A DNA stretch of 14,457 nt from Nitrospira sp. (GCA_015904045.1 JABMDG010000038.1:2007-16463); one strand, 5' to 3'; shown: positions 6,958 through 13,798, counted from the first letter of the stretch. The notes: a model not told the origin generated them from the sequence alone. Made by a program: numbers and translations.

Positions 6958-7869
6958 CGCACGGCGTTCGCCGCGGAACCCGCAGGCCTTTCCCGCTGCG
7001 ACCAGGGCGTCTCGTGTCGTCCCCGCTTCTGCGATGACGGCCTCTTCAATCTTGCCTGGCTCGCCATCGGCCCATGACACCCGCGAACCGAAGAGAATTC
7101 CCGTCGGGCTGATTTCAAAACGATCGGCGCGAGGCTGTTCTTGATCAGCGTCTTCGACTTGAAAACAGGCTCCGTTGTCCGACTTCATTGCCCAATCGCC
7201 GGCCAGCATACGATCGATACGATCGATACGCCGGGCCAGCATGCGGTTGAAGAGAAATGATTGGTACGTATTCAGATACCAGATGCGTTTGGCCCGGCCC
7301 ATTTTCTCGCGCCGCCGCGGATCGGTGAGCAAGGCGGCGCCGATCTGATAGTTATCGCCGCTCTTGCCCTGCCGCTGGGGGCCGAAGTAGTTGGGCACGC
7401 CGCGCGCACCAAGTCGATCGAGCACGGCGGGCACCGCCTCAGCGGCCTGGGCGGCAACGTCGCGGACGACCAAGCGAAAGTGGTTTCCGGCATGATGGCC
7501 GGTGCGTAATCGATTGCGATGTCGAGCCAGGACTTCCACAGACAAAAGCTGTTCATCGGTCTTCAGCTGCGACACCTGCTGAGGCGTGATTCCTTGCAGC
7601 GAGACCATTTGAGTGGTGATTGCGCGGGCGTCTTTTAACCCGGCGACTCCGATGGCCTGAGCCTTCACGCCGAGTGTCGACGAAAGGCGGCGGACGAGGT
7701 CCGGCGTCGAGAGACCCCGTTTGGAGATCCTCACATAGAGATGTTCTCCTTCCCCGCAGGGCAGATAGAGCGGGCGTTCCTCCACCTGAAAGTCTTCCGC
7801 CGTCGCGCGGATCTGTCCGCCGATGCCGGGAATATCGCTTGTTAGGAAGGGCTCGATTGATGGTTCCAC
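6916..7869 (-). CDS. truD: TruD pseudouridine synthase, copy B, C-terminally truncated
   Basis: The reading frame encodes 317 residues. The first 304 are TruD, with catalytic D80 in GLKDARA and NYFGPQRQGKSGDN. At 6958 it runs into the opposite-frame sequence of the SirB1 remnant, adding 13 foreign residues (AWAFPREVRVRPL). About 40 C-terminal residues are lost compared with copy A, including PPGAYATSVLREL. The GTG start (7867-7869) has AGGGAG 6 nt upstream. The missing 3' end exists separately at 10916-11147, overlapping by 109 bp. Catalytic residues remain, but folding without the last strands is doubtful; probably nonfunctional. Joining the two pieces would restore a full protein of about 344 residues. 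Confidence 0.85.
   Translation of the reverse strand: MEPSIEPFLTSDIPGIGGQIRATAEDFQVEERPLYLPCGEGEHLYVRISKRGLSTPDLVRRLSSTLGVKAQAIGVAGLKDARAITTQMVSLQGITPQQVSQLKTDEQLLSVEVLARHRNRLRTGHHAGNHFRLVVRDVAAQAAEAVPAVLDRLGARGVPNYFGPQRQGKSGDNYQIGAALLTDPRRREKMGRAKRIWYLNTYQSFLFNRMLARRIDRIDRMLAGDWAMKSDNGACFQVEDADQEQPRADRFEISPTGILFGSRVSWADGEPGKIEEAVIAEAGTTRDALVAAGKACGFRGERRAAWAFPREVRVRPL
6958..7066. repeat. 109-bp terminal direct repeat, left copy (truD-B sequence)
   Basis: Matches 11039-11147 at 107 of 109 positions. The differences are 6976 G against 11057 A and 7030 T against 11111 C. Both are transitions at third codon positions and both are silent in TruD. The repeat starts exactly at the SirB1/truD breakpoint. 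Copy A truD is much less similar over the same stretch, so this is not ordinary A/B homology. Confidence 0.9.
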
Positions 7870-7918
7870 GCGGTACTCCCTATCTAAATGGTCTGTATGC
7901 CGTTCAAGCGTCCATTAA

Positions 7919-7946
7919 TTGTTGGCCAATAAGCCCATGCTATACT
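7919..7946 (+). promoter_or_regulatory. Sigma70-like promoter of metallophosphoesterase B
   Basis: TTGTTG (7919-7924), a 16-bp spacer, and TATACT (7941-7946), about 36 bp before the start at 7982. The same spacing and the flanking CCCATG-x-TATACTTTT are seen before copy A. Confidence 0.6.
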
Positions 7947-7981
7947 TTTTCTATTCGACTCGAGAGGGGCGAGAGAACAGC

Positions 7982-8845
7982 ATGGATCACGGAATGAGCG
8001 CGCGTCAGAGATTATCATGGCCCGACCGCGTGCGATCCTCCGTCGGTGCTTGTCTGAGCGAGCCACTCTATAGACTGTTCAGCCTCGTCCCACAGTGGGA
8101 GTTTGGCCTGTCCGACCACGAGGTAACCCGGCATACCCATGTACATGGGCCGTTGGCAGGTCACCGCGCGGTTCATTTGACCGATCTGCATCTGGACATC
8201 TATTACCCTCGTCATGATCGCATTGTGGACACCGTGAGGGCGCTTCAGCCCGATTGGATTTTCATCACGGGCGACTTGCTCAACGTGCCTGAAGGGCTCC
8301 CCCATCTCTTCCGATTTCTTGCGCGCCTGCGGGAAACCGCACCGGTCTTTGTGACGTTGGGCAATCACGATCACTACAGCGGTGTGCCGGTGACCGACTA
8401 CGCCGAACTGGCCGATCGGCATAAAATAACATTACTGGTGAATCAAAGTGTCGTTGTCTCAACGGCAAAAGGCGAGTTGGCGATCGTCGGTGTCGATGAT
8501 CCGTCGCTGCACCGTGCCGATCTGCACTGTGTCCCGCCTCAGGCCGACCATCGCTTTACCCTGTTATTGGCCCATGCGCCGAATATCCTCGATCAAGTGA
8601 AGGCGCATCATGCCATCGATCTGATCTTGTGCGGGCATAGCCACGGGGGACAGTGGCAGGTGCCGGGCATCCCGACGTTCTGGCTGCCTCCCGGATGCAA
8701 TGGCCGGGTGTCAGGCCGGTATGAGTCGGGCGAACACACCCTCTATATCAATCGGGGACTCGGCTGGTCTTTCCTCCCGTTCCGCTGGAACTGTCCGCCC
8801 GAGATCGCTGTACTTGAGTGGAGTGAGGAGCGGAGTCAGACCTGA
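7982..8845 (+). CDS. Calcineurin-like metallophosphoesterase (YkuE-like), copy B
   Basis: Protein of about 287 residues, closely similar to copy A along its whole length. All metal-ligand motifs are intact: DLHLD, GDLLN, GNHDH, HAPN and GHSHGGQ. The open frame extends upstream to 7919, but that part overlaps the promoter. The ATG at 7982 has GAGAG about 6 nt upstream, and an in-frame ATG at 7994 aligns with the start of copy A. The difference between copies is spread evenly, mostly conservative, and avoids the active site, so both were under selection. It ends 8 bp before the convergent HEAT gene stop. The substrate is unknown. Confidence 0.9.
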   Translation: MDHGMSARQRLSWPDRVRSSVGACLSEPLYRLFSLVPQWEFGLSDHEVTRHTHVHGPLAGHRAVHLTDLHLDIYYPRHDRIVDTVRALQPDWIFITGDLLNVPEGLPHLFRFLARLRETAPVFVTLGNHDHYSGVPVTDYAELADRHKITLLVNQSVVVSTAKGELAIVGVDDPSLHRADLHCVPPQADHRFTLLLAHAPNILDQVKAHHAIDLILCGHSHGGQWQVPGIPTFWLPPGCNGRVSGRYESGEHTLYINRGLGWSFLPFRWNCPPEIAVLEWSEERSQT

Positions 8846-8853
8846 CAGGCCGG

Positions 8854-9582
8854 CTATCGGCTGCGAATCCTTTCCAGGGCTTCCCGCGCCCGGCCCCTCA
8901 CTGTTTGATCCCCGTCATCCTCTGCGACCTGTGCCAGCCGATCCTGCGCGTCTGTCGCCCGCAGTCTTCCCAGCCCCAACGCCGCGCACGCGCGCACGTA
9001 GGCATGGTCGTCCTTCAGTGCGTTCACCAGAAGTGGCGCCACCGACTGATCTTGCAAGACACCCAGATGACTGGCTGCCATGCCTCTGATGCGATGGCGT
9101 TCGTCGCCTAAGGCTCGCTGAAGCGTCGCCACCCAGAGATTTTTCAATGCCGGCGCGATCTCTTCAAGTCCGTCAAGCCGGTAGGCATTGCATTCGATGA
9201 GGGCAAACGACAGGTCGAGCTTCTTCTCCTCCGCCTGCTCACGCTGGAAGGCGCCAATGAGCCGATTCCGTTCACGGCGCGCTGCCGCGTGCCGCCGGAT
9301 TTTCACAATCGCGGCCAGGACCAACGATGCAACGGCCGCTCCTCCGGCAGCGACAGGCAGAGCCTGATCGATGACATAATCTTGGGTTTCTGCGGGCAGC
9401 CGTTTCCAAATCCACACGCCGGCCACGATAAAGCCGACCAGAATGACGATCGCCGTTGGAGAGAACTGCCCTCGTTCGTGATGGTCTCGTTCATGGTCCA
9501 CCCGATTGCTGAGCCGCATCCAGGGGTTGATTTCATATTCGATTCCAAAATAGTCCGGAGGACAGACGAGGAGCCGGGTCAT
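8854..9582 (-). CDS. HEAT-repeat membrane protein, copy B, fused to the arginine dihydrolase N-terminus
   Basis: Chimeric 242-residue frame. Residues 1-30 (MTRLLVCPPDYFGIEYEINP through NRVDH) are the start of the block B arginine dihydrolase. The rest, from ERDHHERGQF, is the HEAT protein with two hydrophobic segments (about 42-60 and 75-93) and HEAT-like repeats over the last ~90 residues (RHRIRGMAASHLGVL, APLLVNALKDDHAYVRACAA). The joint at 9489-9492 shares GAAC and keeps the frame. The original HEAT start codon is lost, and the nearby ATG (in CCATGAAC) is in another frame. Translation should therefore start at the dihydrolase ATG, which overlaps the LOR/SDH-B stop (ATGA) and has GGGAAGG 5 nt upstream. 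Confidence 0.8.
   Translation of the reverse strand: MTRLLVCPPDYFGIEYEINPWMRLSNRVDHERDHHERGQFSPTAIVILVGFIVAGVWIWKRLPAETQDYVIDQALPVAAGGAAVASLVLAAIVKIRRHAAARRERNRLIGAFQREQAEEKKLDLSFALIECNAYRLDGLEEIAPALKNLWVATLQRALGDERHRIRGMAASHLGVLQDQSVAPLLVNALKDDHAYVRACAALGLGRLRATDAQDRLAQVAEDDGDQTVRGRAREALERIRSR
9492..9582 (-). pseudogene. Arginine dihydrolase copy B, 5' remnant
   Basis: Only the first ~30 codons survive, nearly identical in protein to copy A (CPPD-x-FGIEYEINPWMRLSNRVDHE). All catalytic residues (Glu116, His164, Cys260 in copy A numbering) are missing. It now serves as the translated leader of the HEAT fusion. Confidence 0.85.
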
Positions 9583-10823
9583 GCAGACCTTCCCAGCAGT
9601 CTAGCCAGTTCCGAGAGAAACGACGCCGCATCCATGACGAGACCGACGGCTTGAAAGCTGCCGCGGTCCGAGAGTTTGGTCGGCACGGATGGATTCACGT
9701 CTACACACACGGTCGGCACCGTGGCGGGCAAGAGGTTGCCCGTGGCCACGGCATGCAGCGTGGAGGCGACCAGCAGGGCCAACCCAACGCCCGGAATCGC
9801 GGCGCGCATGGCGTTCTGCGCGCGAACGGAATCGGTGATCACGCCGGGGAGAGGGCCGTCATCGCGGATCGTTCCGGCCATGACCACCGGCACGTTCTGA
9901 CGGACACAGGCTGCCATGATGCCCTGCTTCACCACTCCCGAAGTGACCGCTGCCTCGATGCTGCCGATCGCGCGGATTCTGTTGATCGTTCGCAAATGAT
10001 GTTCATGGCCATGCGGAACCGCTCGTCCGGCCGCCAATCCGTAGCCCAGCGACGTGCCGTACAGGTCAGCTTCCATATCGTGCGCCGCCAGGGCGTTTCC
10101 ACAGAACAGGAGATGGACAAACCCCTGCTCGATCAGCCAGGTTAAGGCATCCCGTCCGCCGGCATGAATAATCGCAGGTCCTCCCGCCAGTAACACTCTT
10201 GAGTCCGATTGCTCCTGCCTGTGCCGTTCTCGCAGTTGACGCATCCGGGCCGCGACATCGGTGATGATATGGTGATGGGGCCGTTCTGACGAGACCTGCG
10301 ACTCCATGAATCCAAACACATCCCGCTCGCGCGGGCGCTGCAAGGGAGTGACCCGCACCCCATCGCGACCCACCACGATCCGGTCTCCTTGACGAACGTC
10401 TAACATGGGGACGGCCCTCGCAGTGGACCCCCGCGCATCCACCAAGATCCCGAGATCCATCTCAATCCGATCGACATCGATCCACTGTCCGTGGAGTCTA
10501 ATCTGAGTAGGCAAATGGGTTGTGGCATAGAAATCATCGGGGAAAATGCCGTCGGCAGGGGCCTCGGCGGTTCGACAGTCCGCCTCACGTTCGGCGCAAG
10601 CACCATGCGGCTGAATCGCTTTGGGAATGTCGTCCAAGAGCGTCGTCGATGATGCCCGGATGACGATGCGGGCGCGAGAGGGCTCTTCCCTTGTTGTTCC
10701 GATATGAACGTCCTCCAAGTCGAAGGCGCCACCCATCATCAGGATGATGTCCAGCACCTTGGCCAGAATCAGCGAATCGATAATGTGCCCGCTGAGGAGG
10801 ACGGTTTCTTGATGGAGGCTCAT
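9579..10823 (-). CDS. LOR/SDH-type ornithine cyclodeaminase-like protein, copy B
   Basis: Protein of 414 residues, the same length as copy A and very similar, with FPDDFYATTHLPTQIR, LLFCGNALAAHDME, GTSLGYG and VCVDVNPSVPTKL intact. The open frame runs on upstream to 11012, but MSLHQETVLLSG at 10823 matches copy A and has CAGGAG 5 nt before it. It was presumably paired with a dihydrolase like copy A. That partner is now reduced to ~30 codons fused to the HEAT gene, so this copy could act on ornithine but has no adjacent source of it. Sequence conservation suggests it is still functional. Confidence 0.85.
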   Translation of the reverse strand: MSLHQETVLLSGHIIDSLILAKVLDIILMMGGAFDLEDVHIGTTREEPSRARIVIRASSTTLLDDIPKAIQPHGACAEREADCRTAEAPADGIFPDDFYATTHLPTQIRLHGQWIDVDRIEMDLGILVDARGSTARAVPMLDVRQGDRIVVGRDGVRVTPLQRPRERDVFGFMESQVSSERPHHHIITDVAARMRQLRERHRQEQSDSRVLLAGGPAIIHAGGRDALTWLIEQGFVHLLFCGNALAAHDMEADLYGTSLGYGLAAGRAVPHGHEHHLRTINRIRAIGSIEAAVTSGVVKQGIMAACVRQNVPVVMAGTIRDDGPLPGVITDSVRAQNAMRAAIPGVGLALLVASTLHAVATGNLLPATVPTVCVDVNPSVPTKLSDRGSFQAVGLVMDAASFLSELARLLGRSA

Positions 10824-10841
10824 GGCGTCTCCTGGGGATGG

Positions 10842-10860
10842 CTCACTGATTCTACCAGTG
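10842..10860 (-). promoter_or_regulatory. Putative promoter of the LOR/SDH-B operon, -10 inside an inverted repeat
   Basis: Minus-strand TGGTAGAAT, with TAGAAT at plus 10849-10854, lies about 26 bp before the ATG at 10823. It sits between the arms TCACTG (10843-10848) and CAGTGA (from 10856). The core equals the copy A element while the arms differ. No convincing -35 is seen. Confidence 0.45.
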
Positions 10861-10915
10861 AATGGCCGGAGACCGCAGGGACATTGTAAATCGCGACATG
10901 AGTGATATCGCCGGT

Positions 10916-11147
10916 TCAGATGGATTTCATCAATTCGCGCAATACACTCGTGGCATAGGCGCCGGGCGGGAGTGCAAAGGCCAGGGTAAGGACCGAACTG
11001 TTCAGCGACCATTCAAGCTCCGTCAGCGGGATCCGTAGCGCACGGCGTTCGCCGCGAAACCCGCAGGCCTTTCCCGCTGCGACCAGGGCGTCTCGTGTCG
11101 TCCCCGCTTCCGCGATGACGGCCTCTTCAATCTTGCCTGGCTCGCCA
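10916..11147 (-). pseudogene. truD: truD copy B, detached 3' fragment
   Basis: About 77 codons of TruD C-terminus, from GEPGKIEEAVIAEAG through PPGAYATSVLRELMKSI and the stop. The catalytic part is absent. At 11147/11148 the sequence switches abruptly to the middle of marR-B on the other strand. Its first 109 bp (11039-11147) duplicate the truncated end of the larger truD-B piece. No start codon with a ribosome-binding site is present. Confidence 0.85.
11039..11147. repeat. 109-bp terminal direct repeat, right copy (truD-B sequence)
   Basis: Partner of 6958-7066 (107/109 identical). It ends exactly at the truD/marR breakpoint, mirroring the left copy, which begins exactly at its own breakpoint. 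Confidence 0.9.
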
Positions 11148-11482
11148 CGTCCCAATTCGATGTGCTTGTTACGCTGGGCGATACCGACGGTATGACCTGT
11201 TCCGATTTATCAGAGCAAACCCTTGTGACCAAAGGCACGCTGACTGGAGTGCTGGACCGTCTGGTGTCAAAAGGGCTGATCAGGCGGGAGACGATACGCG
11301 GGGATCGCCGCTATACGAAAGTGTCGTTGACGGCAAAAGGCGATGCGCTGTTTCGCAAGACTTTTGCGGCGCACGTCGACTTCCTTCGTCCATTCTTCGA
11401 GCGGGCCTTGAGCCCTCAAGAAGTGGAGCAGGCAGGCAGGCTGCTGCTTCGGCTTCGGGACAGTTTTCAGCAAGAAGGCTGA
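11148..11482 (+). pseudogene. MarR-family regulator, copy B, 5'-truncated
   Basis: The frame begins in the middle of the gene at SQFDVLVTLGD and runs to the normal end (RLRDSFQQEG). The recognition helix TLVTKGTLTGVLDRLVSKGL and the wing are intact. The ~60 N-terminal residues, including the first dimerisation helix, are gone. The only start available is a GTG at 11162 without a ribosome-binding site; the sequence before it is truD. It would give a 106-residue winged-helix fragment. Probably dead, though translation from an upstream event cannot be excluded. Confidence 0.75.
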
Positions 11483-11511
11483 GGCTAAGACTGCCGTTCC
11501 GAGTCATCTTT

Positions 11512-11524
11512 GTCTCGGCGAGAC
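11512..11524. promoter_or_regulatory. 13-bp perfect dyad upstream of the beta-lactamase-fold gene B
   Basis: GTCTCG, one central base, then CGAGAC, ending 11 bp before the ATG at 11536. It could be an operator or a hairpin masking the ribosome-binding site. No equivalent precedes copy A, so it may be chance. Confidence 0.25.
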
Positions 11525-11535
11525 CTGGCTGGACT

Positions 11536-12291
11536 ATGAAACTGACGATTCTCGGCTCCGGCACGAATGTTCATCCCACCCGCGCTGCCGCCGGCTATCT
11601 GGTGCAGACGGATCAGACTCTACTGCTGGATTTCGGCCCGCGCACGTTGATGAATCTGATCAAGACCGGTGTGGATCGCCATCAGATCACGCACGTCCTC
11701 TTTTCCCACTTTCACGCGGACCATTTTTCGGATTTCATCACATTTTTCTTCGATGCGATGATCTTCACGAAGTACCAAGGCGGGAAACGTCCGCCGCTCA
11801 CCGTCATCGGCCCGCCCGGGACAAGAAGTCTTTTCAAGGTTCTGTTCGCGACACTCCCAGGCTTTAGCCGCGCGTCATTCGGCGTGACGTTGAAGGAAGT
11901 CGATGACCGTCCATTCTGGATCGGCCGAACGAAAGTTCTTCCACGAAGGGTGACCCATAGTCCCCGCTTGCATTGTTTAGGGTATAGGCTGGAGTACGGT
12001 GGAAAGACGCTCGCTTATTCAGGAGATTCACAATACTGCACCAGCCTTGTGCGTCTCTGTGGCGATGCCGATCTTGCCGTTCTTGACTGTTCATTCCCGG
12101 CCAATCGACCGGGCCCTGTCCATTTGCACGCCGGACAGTGCGGACAGGTGGCTCACGAGGCAGAGGTTGGTCAACTGATCCTGTCACACTTCTATCCGGT
12201 TGCAGATCAGTACGATGTGAAAGCTCAAGCAGGAGAACGGTATGAGGGAACAATCAGGAAGGGGAGGGACTTACTGACGGTTACGTTGTAG
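11536..12291 (+). CDS. RNase Z-like metallo-beta-lactamase-fold hydrolase, copy B
   Basis: Protein of 251 residues, collinear with copy A. It keeps SHFHADH (58, 60, 62, 63), the His in the PRRVTH stretch, SGDSQYC and LSHFYP. The ATG start gives MKLTILGSGTNVHPTRAAAG, matching copy A. The middle third (about residues 78-140) differs more from copy A than the metal-binding parts do. There is no strong ribosome-binding site, and the truncated marR lies 53 bp upstream. It ends 4 bp from the stop of the convergent SirB1 gene. Substrate unknown; likely functional. Confidence 0.85.
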   Translation: MKLTILGSGTNVHPTRAAAGYLVQTDQTLLLDFGPRTLMNLIKTGVDRHQITHVLFSHFHADHFSDFITFFFDAMIFTKYQGGKRPPLTVIGPPGTRSLFKVLFATLPGFSRASFGVTLKEVDDRPFWIGRTKVLPRRVTHSPRLHCLGYRLEYGGKTLAYSGDSQYCTSLVRLCGDADLAVLDCSFPANRPGPVHLHAGQCGQVAHEAEVGQLILSHFYPVADQYDVKAQAGERYEGTIRKGRDLLTVTL

Positions 12292-12295
12292 GAAA

Positions 12296-12875
12296 CTACA
12301 GCCCTTCTTCGCGCGGCTCTCCGCCAAAGATTTCGATAAACCTGGTCAGGCGGGCAGTCTTGACCGGTTCATCCAGCTTCGCATAGATCGCCAACAGATT
12401 TTTGGCCATGCGGGAAAGGATGGCGCGAACCGGGCTCGGTTGCAGGTATTTGTCGTCGAACCCATAGCCCGCTTCCGTCAAAAAGCGGGCGCAGTTCTTC
12501 TCGGTCAGCAACGCTCCGCCGTTGAAGCAGTCGATGAAAATCTTGTACCGATCGGATTCGTACTTCACCAGGAAGTGTCCGGGCATGCCGATGCCGAACA
12601 GCGGGAGCCTCAGGCGCTGTCCGATGAGCAAGTACACGACCGACAGGCTGATCGAGTTCGACCAATTCCTCTTCCAGCTTGCCCCAGCGGATTTCTTCGA
12701 GGACGGATGCGATTCGATCGGCCATCTCCGGCTGTTCGATTTCAGCCTCTTGCAGGAGCGGGACCGCGGCAGGTCCGATCGTAATCAGCTTCCCGCTGAT
12801 GGTGCGGACGATTCGATCGTCCTCATCGGAGAGCAGGCGAATCAGGGCGCGGATTTGGCCTTCTGGAATGACCAT
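12296..12875 (-). pseudogene. SirB1-family (transglutaminase-like) gene, copy B, internal deletion with frameshift
   Basis: The 5' part starts MVIPEGQIRALIRLLSDEDD and reads through IRWGKLEEELVEL. The 3' part resumes as ISLSVVYLLIGQRL, MPGHFLVKYESDRYKIF, and so on to EPREEGL. They meet near 12650-12656 in different frames, so the 5' frame runs on into nonsense and stops at 12369. The remaining 580 bp is about 190 codons, while family members have roughly 270-290 from memory, so around 80-100 codons are lost. The two halves are otherwise well preserved, which suggests a recent event or a sequence/assembly fault. Confidence 0.75.
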
Positions 12876-13016
12876 CGTTCGTCTTCGTATCCCGTATCGT
12901 GCTACACAGAAGAGCGTATAGCTTATGGCGCATAGCACGGACACGGCACAAGACCATATCCAGTCTTCAATCTCTGTCGCGTGTCATGAGCCATCTGCTA
13001 TCGGCTCCCCGCTTTC
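12876..13016. other. Intergenic gap between SirB1-B and the ABC permease
   Basis: A 141-bp gap between the SirB1 start and the end of the permease gene, both on the minus strand. It holds a small inverted repeat (CGTGCTA 12898-12904, TAGCACG 12933-12939). No clear terminator or promoter is visible. Confidence 0.4.
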
Positions 13017-13796
13017 CTACCCCATGGCCCGGCGGAAGGCTTTGGCCCCGCCGTACAGGCACAGCGCATCGAAGACCAGCATGACCAGTACGACCATGCC
13101 GACGTGCGGCAAGGCTTCACTCCATCCGGACAGAATCAACGGCCGCACCGCATCGATGGCCCATGTCATGGGATTGAACTGGGCGAGAACACTCATCCAT
13201 CCCGGCATGGCCGCCAACGGCACGAGCGCTGAGCTCAAGAAAATCATCGGCAGGGACAGGAATCCCAACACGGAGAAGAAGTCGCCGTGGCTTTTCACAG
13301 AAAAGGCCATGGCCATCGAAATGGCGGTCAATCCGACACCGAACATCATGCCGATCAGGAGAATCGTCGCGATGCCGAGCAAGCCGGTAGCCGGGTGGAC
13401 GCCGAAGAGGAACGCGACGCCGAGGATGACGAGCACTTGCAGCGACGTGATCGTCATGACGAAAATAAACCGGCTCAAAATGACGGAGCTGCGATGGATC
13501 GGCGTCGACATGAGGCGTTCGAGAAAGCCGTTTTCTTTGTCGAACAGCAGATCCACGCCGCCGGCCAATCCATTGTTGAGAACAGTCATAACGACGACCC
13601 CGGCGGCCAGAAAGCTGATGTAATTCGGCGCCTGGGTCACCTGCGAATCCGCAGCCCGCTGAAACAGATTGCCGAAGAAGATCAGCCAGAACAGCATCGG
13701 CTGTACCAGCGTGAACAGCATGCTGAATTTCTCGCGGCTCAGCCGGAGAACCCACCGCATCGTCAACGCACGGATTTCCTGCCAATAGTCTTTCAT
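13017..13796 (-). CDS. ABC-2 type transporter permease (DrrB-like)
   Basis: Integral membrane protein of 259 residues with about six hydrophobic segments: about 25-42, 60-80, 105-130, 138-165, 172-196 and 230-250. It has the ABC-2 hallmark region FLERLMSTPIHRSSVILSR between segments 2 and 3. Together with the ATPase encoded upstream it should form an exporter of the drug, lipid or polysaccharide type; the substrate cannot be told. The ATG at 13796 has no Shine-Dalgarno sequence because a repeat array directly precedes it. It is the second gene of the operon, 90 bp after the ATPase stop. Confidence 0.9.
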   Translation of the reverse strand: MKDYWQEIRALTMRWVLRLSREKFSMLFTLVQPMLFWLIFFGNLFQRAADSQVTQAPNYISFLAAGVVVMTVLNNGLAGGVDLLFDKENGFLERLMSTPIHRSSVILSRFIFVMTITSLQVLVILGVAFLFGVHPATGLLGIATILLIGMMFGVGLTAISMAMAFSVKSHGDFFSVLGFLSLPMIFLSSALVPLAAMPGWMSVLAQFNPMTWAIDAVRPLILSGWSEALPHVGMVVLVMLVFDALCLYGGAKAFRRAMG

Positions 13797-13798
13797 GA

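Larger units (their letters stand above)
6958..11147. other. Terminally redundant, circularly permuted 4.19-kb segment
   Basis: The segment carries truD-B (3' cut), metallophosphoesterase B, HEAT-B fused to the dihydrolase start, LOR/SDH-B and the 3' end of truD-B. Its two ends share 109 bp, giving a repeat period of 4081 bp. Relative to block A the order is rotated: the half after truD comes first. Read as a circle, truD-B would be complete and the closure point would be the HEAT/dihydrolase joint at 9489-9492. Both outer ends abut unrelated sequence (SirB1-A on the left, marR-B on the right). No transposase, integrase or terminal inverted repeats are seen. Confidence 0.7.

Noticed and set aside
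6669..7118. A 149-codon minus-strand open frame read as a single novel protein
   Set aside because: Its first ~54 codons are truD read in another frame and the rest is the SirB1 tail; it is created by the breakpoint.
10824..11012. N-terminal extension of LOR/SDH-B
   Set aside because: The extra 63 codons cover the promoter and the truD 3' end, have no counterpart in copy A, and a good ribosome-binding site precedes 10823.
6958..11147. A transposon or integrative element with its own recombinase
   Set aside because: All genes in it are ordinary chromosomal families; there is no transposase, integrase, terminal inverted repeat or tRNA target.
6957..12656. A shared recognition motif at the four breakpoints
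   Set aside because: TTCG and CAGGC recur near some joints, but at different distances and orientations, and such short words are common in GC-rich DNA.
12369..12944. A 191-codon minus-strand open frame as one protein
   Set aside because: Only the part from 12875 to about 12655 is SirB1 coding; the remainder is out-of-frame sequence after the deletion, and the first 23 codons are intergenic.
12925..13623. Long plus-strand open frame opposite the ABC permease
   Set aside because: It is antisense to a clear membrane protein and shows no recognisable domain.
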